Shown here piece after piece: positions 35,389 to 45,768 of a stretch of DNA of 64,000 nucleotides. The translations under genes and the position numbers were made by a program. The stretch comes from Amorphophallus konjac (lineage: Eukaryota; Streptophyta; Magnoliopsida; Alismatales; Araceae): contig JAHNEJ010003547.1 of assembly GCA_022559845.1 (NCBI GenBank), forward strand, positions 62,001 through 126,000. Direction: 5' to 3'. The notes under the pieces are model-generated. The model saw only the letters and a program-made list of their open reading frames with translations, was not told the origin of the DNA and made no database searches. Position 1 is the stretch's first letter; each line of letters starts with the position of its first letter.

Positions 35389-36692
35389 TGATAATGCAAA
35401 AGTTCATCGTTTAAAACACACGTATCAATCTTAAAAATTCCAACTCGCATTAGATGAAAGTAAGACGTAATAAGGTGGTGAGAAGGGTCGATTCCACAGG
35501 GAAGAAGAGATTTTTAGAGTTAAAAATCTTGAAGTCATTTGGAAAACACTTGTGATTTGGCTTTGCTTAAAGAAAATAGTGAAATGATGAACAAACCAAA
35601 CACTTAATTGAAAACACCTATGACTATGCGCCTATGCTATAGAAAATAATTGCATGAAGTGGAATGAAGAGATAGAAGAAAGAGGTAGAGAGGGAAGAAG
35701 AGCAAGAACTAGGTCAAAAGAATAACTCCTTTTATTAACTTAAAAGAAAGAGTACATGAAATGTGAAATAAGATTACACTAATGACGTAACAAGATTACA
35801 ATGAAGTGAAATAACACAAAAGCAATAAGAACAAGAAAAGCCTGGAGTTTGGAGTTTGGATATGGTAGCAGCAATGGTGATGGCGGTGCCGTCCTCTCTT
35901 GGCCTTAGATCACGAACCACCTTGCGGGAGATGTCGTCTACATCGGGAAGAAGTCACCTTCGTTGTTGAAGCTGCATGAAGAGTGCAAGAGTAGAAAATG
36001 AACCTAAGGGGGAGAAATCGGCGACCTAAGGTTGGGAAAGAAATTGTCAAAAGAAGAACTCCCTTTCTCCTCCTTGTCATATGTTATTTATATGGAAAGT
36101 TGGGTAGATGGAGGGTGTAGATTATATGAAAAAGAGATGGATGGCTGGGATTTAGGTAGAATATGATGCATGGGGAAGAGTAAAAATAGGTGGGCACCCC
36201 CTTTCTCAGACTTTGGGCACCCCCTTTCCCAAGGCTCATCATGTCTCTCCTTTATTTCAAACTTTGAATTCAATTCTCCCTCCAACTAAAATATGTGTTT
36301 CTTTTCCTCAATTTCAAAATTTCAAAATTTCTTTTCCCTCCAACCAAAATATGTACTTTTGACTTGGTCAAAGTGGTGGTGACAGTTTTACCCCCGGCTT
36401 CTTTTGCAATTACCTTCGGTGTCCTGCACACACATAATTATGATTTAGTCTAGAAAAATTACCATAATGTGCACATGAATCTCAATTGCTCATTTTTATG
36501 CAATAGATAATTAATATTCATGACCCTCAACTCCATTTTATTAAATGAAATCATCAAATTAATTCATTTGCATGAAAGGTCCAATCTACATGCGAAGTTG
36601 AGATTAATGATAGAACATGCATAATTACCAAATTATATGCACATAAAATGGTGTATATGCGATGAATTACCAAAGAAAGTGGACACTTATCA
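35389..36692 (-). repeat. 3' LTR of element F
   Basis: This 1,304-bp LTR is closely similar to 41,407-42,705. The TATA region reads 'gttatttatatgg' here (about 36,084) against the better 'gctatttataggg' in the 5' LTR. It is followed by a C-rich stretch (TACCCCCC, 36,693-36,700), whose - strand GGGGGGTA is the polypurine tract. Confidence 0.85.
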
Positions 36693-38215
36693 TACCCCCC
36701 AACTTACTCATTGCTAGTCCCTTAGTAATGCAAATAAATCAAAATTTAGGACTAACAGGAGTTTGTAAAATTCATACTCTCATATCCAGCTCTCCCTTCA
36801 TAGAATCAACCAAAGATTAGGAATATAGAATCATTAATGCACACTAGCCTTATGTAGGAACTTAATAGTAAGAATTGAAATCAAAGCTCAATAGCACTTG
36901 TGCATGTGTAACTACCAAATCCACAGCTTAGATAATTGCATCCTCCATTCGCTATTCCAAGTAAATGTCTTTCAACCCTACACCTCTTAGATCAGAGCAT
37001 TAAGTATAATAATTAGCTTTTTGTCTGCCTTATAACTTTGTCCCTTTGGGATTTTTTATGTCACACATGATGCTGCACTACCCTTCACTGCTCAATGTGA
37101 ACCTCGACTCTTGCCTTAGGAGAAGCAGGCCCAATTTCACAGATCAAGGTTCCCTTTTTCGTTTTACGCGAACCTCAACACGTCTTAGGTGAAGTAGACC
37201 CGATTACTAAGACTAGGGGCATTTTTCATAGTGTTTTTTCTTTCTTTCTTTTCTCTCTCTATCTCTCTCTTTTTTATTTATTTTTTTTATGATAGATAAT
37301 TTGGTAGAAAGTTTTGTAAAAAGATCTCTTTTCTTAAGAAGTGTAGAATATTAGACAATATACCCAAAATAGCAGAGGGCTTGTCTTACTTGTTTCATTA
37401 GTGTGTAACGTGAATTTCTTTTTCTAAAGTGCACATGAACTTTAAAGAGATTCTTATATCAATTTTTTATGGCTAGATTGATTAAATTTTCCATCATCCT
37501 TCTCCCTAGTCTTTTCTATTCTATGATCATTTTCAATTTAAGCATGAATCATGAAAACTCAGTTGGGTTTTTTTTTTTGGACAAATGCGGTTGTATATGA
37601 ATGCAACATGTGCAACATGATTTTTGTCCCCCCAACTTAAATGACATTATCCTCAATGGCATGAACAATATAAAAGAATGAACAATGTAAACAAGAAATT
37701 TGTGAAGGAACAGGACAACCTGATGGAAGTGAACTTCGACGGGCATCCTTGCTGGACCAAAGGCAATACTTTACCGTTAAAGGAGAGACATAGGTGTAAG
37801 CAATCTGCTCCCTCCCCCCAACTTATCCTTTATTCAAACCTATGAAATAAAAATAAAAACACAAGAAAAACTTGGGTTGCCTCCCAAGAAGCCATTTATT
37901 AGCACACAGAAATCACTAAAACTATGGGTTGCCTCCCAAGAAGCGCTAAGTTTAATGTCTTCAGCCAGACGTAATGTAGCTCACTAACCAACGGGTGGCA
38001 TTCAGAATGAGCCACCATGTGATCTTATCCTCTTTCAAATTCTAGCCCTTATACCATTGGAGGAAAAGATTAAGCATGTATGTATGAGGGCTAGAAATAA
38101 GTTGGTCTCGCACATTATTGATTTTATCTTTAACCATGTGTGTGAGCCAGTTTTCATCTTTAGGGATCATGAAATGATCAATGGCCAATAACTTGTCAAG
38201 ATTGAGGTGGAATCT
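36693..38215 (-). other. F noncoding region downstream of gag
   Basis: No gene is visible. The paired 'gggttgcctcccaagaagc' blocks at 37,873 and 37,925 are a feature I associate with the 3' noncoding region of Athila-like elements. T-rich runs occur at 37,220-37,290 and 37,565-37,580. The pol region expected between gag and this segment is absent. Confidence 0.6.
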
Positions 38216-39418
38216 TTACACAACATCAACCCATTGGTCCCCTATATCGTCTCTCCTGACTAACCCTTTAATGACTACTTCCTCCACTGGAACTTGGACA
38301 AGCACCGGTGGCTTATGAATAAGATTGTCAGTATTAGCCACATTCCTCTCAATAATAGTCTCATGAGCATTAAGGGCACTGATCAACTTATCTTCTTGAG
38401 GGGAAGTCAAATCAAAAGTGAATATTACTGGCATGTCCCCCTCGGGTCCTTGAATGTCATAGTGGAGAGGCTGTACTGTCAGGGGAATCAAATGAGAAGG
38501 AAGCGTGAGCCCAGAATCTAACTCATTCACTGATTCAAACATAATTGGATAGGGCTCAGGGGTAAGATCAAATGTGAATTTCTCTAATAAGACCCCTTCA
38601 TCACACTCATCACTCAATTGAAGATTATCAATTAAATTTTCTAGCAATGTGGTTGGTAGATGAAATGTAAACTTTTCCAACAAGGCCCCATCATCATGTT
38701 CTTCAATGGGAGGAGGATATTTAGAATTTGTTGTCATTAAATCAACAAGATTCTTAATCACAAAGAAATCCTCCTGATAATGTATATCCTCAATTGAATT
38801 GTTTGGGCCATTATCCATCATAGTGGTATTCTCAATCTTGAAACATTCATAGAATGGGGTGACGATATCAATATGATCATCATTATCCTTGAAGTCACCC
38901 CCTACTTCCTTCCCTTCCTCCATCATGGTATTGCGAGTGCACTCCCCCTCATTCCCAGTATTGACATCTTGAGCCAAAATGACAGGCAAAATATCGTCAT
39001 CATCATCATTCACATATTGAGGGGGTTGGTTGAATATTGAAGGAGGGCCATGGTAAGTAGACTGAGAGTACACGATTTGAGGTTCAAAGTAGTGGCCTGG
39101 TGAATCACTCATAGTATCGATGTTGCTTTTGAAATTTGGGTGAGGTGAGTTGGGCTGAAGTTGAGTACACATGGGCTGCTCGTGGGCTGCTTGCGGTGAA
39201 AGTTTAGACATATGGGTTTGAAATGTTGGATCCATCCAAGGTAAATTTAGGTGATTGCTCCAGCCAAGATTATAATCATCTGAAAAGGTATCACACTGGC
39301 GCGGAGAGAATCCTAGGACATTTTGGACATGTGCTTGGATGACTGGTGGGAGTCGGGCTACAGTAGGACATTCACTCACATGGTGAGTGAGACTAGCACA
39401 AAATTCACAGGTTTCCAT
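38216..39418 (-). CDS. F ORF: cysteine/histidine head and acidic repeat-bearing tail
   Basis: The frame of 400 codons starts METCEFCASLTHHVSECPTV, a C-x2-C-x4-H-x5-C arrangement like a gag zinc knuckle, so it is the C-terminal continuation of gag. The rest is acidic and low in recognisable domains. It has three related segments: GALLEKFTFHLPT, GVLLEKFTFDLTPEP and PVIFTFDLTSPQ. No protease motif is visible. It is separated from the gag head by stops between 39,419 and 39,835. It may be a remnant polyprotein or a captured frame. Confidence 0.5.
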   Translation of the reverse strand: METCEFCASLTHHVSECPTVARLPPVIQAHVQNVLGFSPRQCDTFSDDYNLGWSNHLNLPWMDPTFQTHMSKLSPQAAHEQPMCTQLQPNSPHPNFKSNIDTMSDSPGHYFEPQIVYSQSTYHGPPSIFNQPPQYVNDDDDDILPVILAQDVNTGNEGECTRNTMMEEGKEVGGDFKDNDDHIDIVTPFYECFKIENTTMMDNGPNNSIEDIHYQEDFFVIKNLVDLMTTNSKYPPPIEEHDDGALLEKFTFHLPTTLLENLIDNLQLSDECDEGVLLEKFTFDLTPEPYPIMFESVNELDSGLTLPSHLIPLTVQPLHYDIQGPEGDMPVIFTFDLTSPQEDKLISALNAHETIIERNVANTDNLIHKPPVLVQVPVEEVVIKGLVRRDDIGDQWVDVV

Positions 39419-40129
39419 GAAAGTTTGGATTGAAGTGTCAGCCTATTTGAAAGATCCTACAGATTGTTGAAGAGATGAGATTGAGATATGATTCATCGAA
39501 TTTTCACTCAAAATGTCAAATAGATCATAAGCCTCATCTTCACTTTTGTTCATAAATGCACCTCTGCAACATGTGTCCACCATTTACCTATCATGATCAG
39601 ATAACCCCTCATAAAATGTAAACATAATTTGCCATTTGGGTAACCCATGGTGTGGACATTGACGTAACAAATCCTTCAGCCTCTCCCAAGATTCATGAAT
39701 TTACTCTTCCGAAAATTGAGTAAATCCCATAATCGCCCTTCTCATAATGTTGGTCCGGACTATGGGGTAATTTTTTTTCAAAAATGCTAACTGCATAACT
39801 TCCCAAGTCCTGATGGTCTTTCCAAAACTCTTTAACTAACATTTTACCTTTTCTTTCAATGAGAATGGAAATAAGATTAACTTAAGGGCATCATCACTAA
39901 AGTTTCGGATTTTGAGTAGGGAACAAACTTCAAGAAAATCATCTAGATGCCTATAAGGATTTTCATTGAGATTCCCATAAAAAGATGGGAACATCTGGAT
40001 GAGACTAGGGTCAATCTTAGAATGATCTACAAGTATGTCAGGGAGTTCAATATAGGTTGAGGGTTTATAAGTAGAAGGAAAAAAATATTTCTTCATAGGT
40101 GTGGGTTTCCCTCCAAGATGCATGGCCAT
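39419..40129 (-). pseudogene. F gag head (broken)
   Basis: Gag begins at MAMHLGGKPTPMKKYFFPST (40,129) and carries PSFYGNLNENPYRHLDDFLE and LFPFSLKEKVK, then after a stop the stretches NSFGKTIRTWEVMQLAFLKK and ESWERLKDLLRQCPHHGLPKW. The pattern is that of Athila-type retrotransposon gag. Stops near 39,836, 39,702 and 39,587 disrupt it. Confidence 0.8.
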
Positions 40130-41384
40130 TAAAAATAGGTTAAATCTCAGAAAGATTTTTTTTCAAATTTTTCAAAATTTTTAATTTTATTTTTTCTTTA
40201 TTAATCCCCCTTTTTTATTCTTCTTTCTTATATTTTTTTATTTTTTGTGTTGTTTGTTTATTTATTTTTTATTTAGATTAAGTTTTTTCTTTTTTTTATT
40301 AAAAGCATCTCTCTCTTTTTTTTCTTCTTTTTTTTAAGATTAAGAATATAAACCCACCATTATTTATTTATTTATTTATTTAATTTTTTTGACTAATAAT
40401 AACTAAGACAAAGAGAGAGAAGAGGAGATTTTTTTGTTTTGTTTATTTGTTTGATTTTTTTTTTACATGCATAAACAAGTTAACACGTAAATTACCTGAC
40501 GACCTAGATGTGACTTAGACCTACAAATGGGGTTTTACAAAATGACTAAAGTACAACTTAAATTCACCCTTAATATTTTCACCGGCTAGGTAAGGGGTGG
40601 GGTAGTGGGAGGCTCCCCCTAATTTCGTAGGGACCTAATTAGTAAACCACTAGCCCGCTTAAGGCGTTTGCCGTCCGACCGTCTTGCCTTAGGCACCGGT
40701 TTCCACAAGAGGGTAAACCCAAATCATACTAAAATCATAGTGTGATCCTAGGGCCAATGTCTACTGAATTTTATTTAAAGCTTAGGCTATACAAAGATGT
40801 AAGAGAAATGTGGTTTGTGGGCTAAGGAAGGGTGATGAAATCCTCACCTTATGTTATTTAGGGGTGTTGCCCTTAGAATATTTTGAAATGAAATGCACAC
40901 CACAATTTTAAACAAGGGGTTCTTATGCAATATGCATGCTAGAATAGGATAAGTAGAACATATCTTGCCCCTTGCAATCTCCAAAATGCAATGAATAAAT
41001 TAAATAACAAGGAAAAATCCTATGCTAAATGATGCATGGTTTAGAACATGGATGATGTGATTTCTACTCTTGAATGAAGTTTTTTATTTTTGGTGCAAGT
41101 GATTTTTTTTTCATTTTTTTTAATGAACCTATCTAACCACAAGATATGTAAAATGGAAAAATGAAACTAGAATGAAAGAGGGAAAGTTTGGATACTTACT
41201 TGAAAAGTGATCCCTCATTATTTTTGAAATGAATGACAAAATCAAAAGGTGAAAGAAAGAAAGGCAAACTTACCTTTGATTTTTTTTAATTTTTTTTCTG
41301 CAAAAAAAATTAGAAAAGAGAGCTTTATTAGTACACTATAAACACAAGGAAAATAAAGTTCTTAAATAAAAAATCATCATTCTT
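40130..41384 (-). other. F leader
   Basis: This untranslated region of about 1.25 kb lies between the primer site and gag. Positions 40,140-40,470 are dominated by T-rich simple sequence on the + strand (A-rich in the element's sense). No gene is present. Confidence 0.7.
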
Positions 41385-41401
41385 CCCCAGTAACGGCACC
41401 A
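41385..41401 (-). other. Primer binding site of F
   Basis: The - strand reads TGGTGCCGTTACTGGGG, five bases inside the 5' LTR. It is close to the TGGCGCCGTTGCCGGGG site used by Athila-type elements, usually assigned to Asp tRNA. Confidence 0.75.
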
Positions 41402-41406
41402 AAAAT

Positions 41407-42705
41407 TGATAATGTGAAAGTTCATCGTTTAAAACACGCGTATTAATCTTAAAAATTTCAACTCGCACTAGATGAAAGTAAGACGTAATAAGGTGGCGAG
41501 AATGGTCGATTCCAAAGGGAAGATGAGATTTTTAGAGTTAAAAACCTTGAAGTCCGTTGGAAAACACTTGTGATTTAGCTTTGCTTAAAGAAAATAGTGA
41601 AATGATGAACAAACCAAACACTTAATTGAAAACACCTATGACTATGCGCCTATGCTATAGAAAATGATTGCATGAAGTGGAAAGAAGAGATAGAAGAAAG
41701 AGGTAGAGAGGGAAGAAGAGCAAGAATTAGGTCAAAAGAATAACTCCTTTTATTAACTTAAAAAAAAGTACATGAAATGCAAAACAAGATTACACTAATG
41801 ACGCAACAAGATTACAATGAAGTGAAATAACACAAGCAATAAGAACATGAAAAGCCTGGAGTTTGGAGTTTGGAGTTTGGAGATGGTAGCAGCAATGGTG
41901 ATGACGGTGCCGTCCTCTCTTGGCCTTGGATCACGAACCACCTTGCGGGAGATGTCGTCTACACCGGGAGGAAGTCACCTTCATCGTTGAAGCTGCATGA
42001 AGAGTGCAAGAGCAGAAAATGAACCTAAGGGGAAGAAATCGGCGACCTAAGGTTGGGAAAGAAATTGTCAAAAGAAGAACTCCCTTTCTCCTCCTTGTCA
42101 TGGGCTATTTATAGGGAAAGTTTGATAGATGGAGGGTGGAGATTGTATGAAAAAGAGATGGATGGCTGGGATTTAGGTAGAATATGATGCATGGGGAAGA
42201 GGAAAAATAGGTGGGCACCCCCTTTCTTGGTCTTTGGGCACCCCCTTTCCCAAGGCTCATCATGTCTCTCCTTTATTTCAAACTTTGAATTCAATTCTCC
42301 CTCCAACTAAAATATGTGTTTCTTTTCCTCAATTTCAAAATTTCTTTTCCCTCCAACCAAAATATGTACTTTTGACTTGGTCAAAGTTATGGTGACAGTT
42401 TTACCCCCGGCTTCTTTTGCAATTACCTTTGGTATCCTGCACACACATAATTATGATTTAGTCCAGAAAAATTACCATAATGTGCACATGAATCTCAATT
42501 GCTCATTTTTATGCAATGGATATTTAATGTTCATGACCCTCAACTCCATTTTATTATATGAAATCATCAAATTAATTAATTTACGTGAAAGGTCCAATCT
42601 ACATGCGAAGTTGAGATTAATGATAGAACATGTATAATTACCAAATTATATGCACATAAAATGGTATATATGCGATGAATTGCCAAAGAAAGTGGACACT
42701 TATCA
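41407..42705 (-). repeat. 5' LTR of element F
   Basis: This 1,299-bp LTR has a - strand TATA box (CCTATAAATAGC) near 42,106-42,117. It pairs with 35,389-36,692. Confidence 0.85.
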
Positions 42706-44521
42706 ACTACCCCGCCTCACTGGTACGTATGTGAAATATGATGCAATTTTCTTTCATTTCCTGCTTCATGAAATATGATGAAATGATATGCATATGATAT
42801 ATGATGACATGGTGCGAATGCAAGTGGTTTGGAGGCCCTACCAGGGTATGACTGAGGAGGGTCAGCCTTGGGTCGTAGCGGGCCGACCTCATTTTGGGCA
42901 TGAGCTGTGGCTCCACTGCCTGAACGAGATTGAGCCGCTACGGCTTAGACTGGTGATGAGGACCCTCGGCCTACACCAGGAGTGGGTCGAGGTTGGAGAG
43001 CCTCGCAGGATCGGGAAGAAGACCTGAGGGCGTACGAAGGTGATCGACTGGAGGATCCGATTCCCAGACCAGTACGCTGACTGGCAGCGTGGCGGGACTC
43101 GGGTTACCTCACAGGCGGCGGACAGTTCAGAGTACCTCAGGTGCTACTGGGAGGTCTACGCCGGCCGACCCCAGATGAGGGTCAGAGGGGTATGTATGAA
43201 TGCATTCCTTTTGTATTTTTTTCTTTTTGTAAATGATATGTGTCTATCATGCAATTGATATGTAATGAATACAGGATGCACGGGACGTGGCGGTGATGGA
43301 CATGCAGGTCCATCTCCACAGCTTGGAGGCCCAGCTCGCAGCCACGCGGGCAGACTTGGAGACCCTAGTGAGTGCAATTATCTATATACAAATTGATCCC
43401 TGAATTATTGATGATTAGCCACTGACAATCTTAATGAATGCAGCGTGCCCAGCAGGGAGCGATAGCAGGAGGGGCTTCCAGCTCGAGGGGGCCGAGTACA
43501 GAGGCCACTGCACTGGAGAAGCATCTCGCAGGAGCAATTGCGAGGGCCGAGGCAGCGGAGCGTGACCTCACAGCACGGGTAAGCTCAAACTCAAACTCAT
43601 AAATGCATTTGATTATATATTATTATGTGTGTTGAAAAAAACTTGTGTTTTACAGACCGAGGAGCTCCGAGCCTCGCTTACTTGTATCGAGGCAGGACAG
43701 CGCGAGATGGCTGCACGGGTTAGTCAAATTATTTCAAATGCTTATGAAATTGAATATGAAGCTGATACCTAATTGAAATGATGCAGAACGCAGAGCTACA
43801 AGACACGCTTACTCGGGCTGCTCTAGTTGGCACCGAGCTTGCCATCCGCGAGCAGCGAGTCGCGGAGCTTCAGGAGGAGCTGAGGCGGCGAGAGGAGCTG
43901 CCCAGGGACGTGACTGATATGAGGATCCACCTCGAGGTGGAGCGGAGGGAGCGCACCCGAGAGAGGGAGGAGCGGATCCATGAGAGAGAGGAGCGGAGGG
44001 AGGAGCGTGCTCGAGAGAAAGAGGATTGGAGGGAGGAGCAGACAGCACGTGAGCGCGAGCTAGCGGATCTGAGAGCACAGCTAGCCGTTGTACAGGAGCG
44101 GCTACGAGTGACAGAGGAGTGCCTCCAGAGAGGCCGAGAGCGAGCGCGAGCTGCGGGACACTCGAGCACCTTTGCCAGCACGACATATCTATCCAGTTCC
44201 TTGACCCGACAGAGGAACGAGGCAGAGGAGCAGGCTCGAGCTCCAGCGGCTTCCCGGGGGTCCATGCCCCCTCCACAGGTTCGTCGCCAGGACGACGGTG
44301 AGGTAGAGAGTAGGAGAGAGGAGGGTGGAGGCGAGAGCTAGAGAGAGACACTTGTATTCCTCCACCTGCATATCTTTGTACTCATATTTTTATATACATA
44401 TATGAGATTTTGATGTACTTGAGTTTATTGAGTTGAGCACTTGTGTACTTTTCTTGTCTTTTTTCTTCCTTGCCATGTGCCTGTAGTTCACACTTAAACA
44501 AAAAGATTAATTCATCTGTTC

Positions 44522-44594
44522 GGCTTGGCCCCTTGCTCAGATAAGCAAGGGGTTGTCACATTTTGACCTTGATGACGGGTCAAGGGGCCAAGCC
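44522..44594. other. Compound hairpin downstream of PMD-B
   Basis: GGCTTGGCCCCTTG (44,522-44,535) is perfectly complementary to CAAGGGGCCAAGCC (44,581-44,594). Inside it, CCCCTTGCT (44,529-44,537) is also perfectly complementary to AGCAAGGGG (44,544-44,552). The two stems share the left arm and exclude each other. The structure lies 180 bases after the PMD-B stop. A role at the 3' end of PMD-B RNA, or in the end of the gag-pol RNA from the other strand, is inference. Confidence 0.7.
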
Positions 44595-45768
44595 TTCAAT
44601 TAATCAAGGCAAATAATCAAATATATAGGAGGAATGCAACATGCAAACAAGCAAATGCAAACTTTAAATAAAAAATGCTCATACAATAATGCAACCAAGC
44701 AAATGACATGATATCGGGAAGAGCAGTGGGCTTATTTTTCTTTTTATTTTTCTTTTTTTCTTTTTTTTCTCTTTTCTTTAAAATGATGACTCTACACAAA
44801 ATCGTTAATTATAGAATTGACGCCTTTGTGCATGGGCATTAATTAAAAAATATTTTTTTTATGAAAATGACGACCTTTAGACGGACGCTAATTATTGAAA
44901 TGACGACCCTATATGAAGGCGTTAATTGAAAAACTATTTTTTTTATTTATTTTTTTGTTATGAGGCCTAGCATGGTACGAAAGATCTTAAAACCTTACAC
45001 AATCACCATCTTACATTCATTAATCTTTCTTAAATGATTTAACGAAGGGTCAATGTGCTAATAACTTATGCTTTTCTCATATCCTCTTGTGGCCCATCCT
45101 TCTCAGGCGGTCTTTGCCATTCTTTGAGCTTATAACATACCATAGAGGGAGAAGTGAAGAATATGTTAAGGAAGCTCATGAGAGGTTTCGGAGCACCGGA
45201 AAACTTTCCTCCCCTGCCCTAATGCCTGTTGGGGTTCAGTCTTTGGCTTAGGGAAATTTGTTGCTCTTTTGCCCTTATTTATGCATGCTTACGGCCAGGG
45301 TTTTCCCTGCGGGGACTTTGCCCTCTTGACATGCTTTTCTTTTGTGACTTTCTTTTCTTTCTTTCTAAATAAATTAAGACCTAATTGTACTTAGACTTTT
45401 ATAGCATTTTGTTCCCTTTTGGGCCCTAACTTCCACATACTAGGGCGGCGGGTATGTTCGGATAGCATTCCTTGACTCGTACTCCCTCTCGTGAACCGAA
45501 GAGAAAAGAATATGTGATGTTTTTACACTCTTAGTTTGGTTCTGACATTCCTCAAATTTTGAGCCACTTGAGTTTAAGAGTAAAGCGTGTGATGTGTGTA
45601 GGTATTGACCCCAAATTAAACCATCAAGATTGAAGAATGAATTAAGGATTTTGATTTTTCAAGTTTTGCGGCCTATGCACCATGCCAGCCTGTAATTTTT
45701 AATTTTTTCTTTTTACTTTTTTCTTCATCTTTTTTTCTTTTTTCTTCTTCCTCCTCCTTTTTCAAGAC
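44595..45768 (-). other. D spacer between integrase and the antisense genes
   Basis: No gene is present. Positions 44,785-44,930 hold several GACGNC/GCGTTAATT modules. Positions 45,710-45,765 are CT-rich on the + strand, giving a long purine run just downstream of the integrase stop in the element's sense. A host-like promoter is not obvious. Confidence 0.5.

Larger units (their letters stand above)
35389..42705 (-). mobile_element. Athila-type non-autonomous gypsy element F
   Basis: This 7,317-bp - strand element has 1.3 kb LTRs (35,389-36,692 and 41,407-42,705) that start TGATAAGTGTCC and end in CATTATCA on the - strand. Its primer site matches the Athila/Asp-tRNA type. The gag signature (NPYRHLDDFLEVCSLL, LILFPFSLKEKVK, ESWERLKDLLRQCPHHG) is typical of Athila. 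I find no protease, RT or integrase, so it looks non-autonomous. The LTRs look similar to each other, with only scattered differences, which suggests a younger insertion than B. Confidence 0.85.
33498..44341 (+). pseudogene. PMD-B: acidic, plant mobile domain and coiled-coil gene, antisense in D
   Basis: Eight exons, nearly all joined in phase 0: 33,498-33,857, 34,435-35,154, 35,236-35,388 (resuming 42,711-42,726 after F), 42,825-43,190, 43,275-43,367, 43,444-43,578, 43,656-43,718 and 43,787-44,341. Exon 1 starts MVGPSKRQRVMAPDVVDLGD and becomes a long Glu/Asp tract. Exons 2-4 form a PMD: WDRTSRAFLMPWGHMVP, SLEDIARITGLRVDGEEV, HVYMPMDRVDPRPGDEG, RREFRDYP and VWRPYQGM. Exons 5-8 encode an Arg/Glu-rich coiled coil (RERTREREERIHEREERR). 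In-frame stops are at 34,825, 34,930, 35,311 and 43,025, and F splits exon 3. The Met at 33,498 was chosen because the sequence upstream is spacer-like. The function is unknown; a chromatin or silencing-related role is inference from MAIN/MAIL1. Confidence 0.75.

Noticed and set aside
43809..44371. - strand Ser/Ala/Pro-rich frames opposite the coiled coil
   Set aside because: They are shadows of the Arg/Glu-rich coding strand, whose exon borders and frame are consistent with PMD-B.
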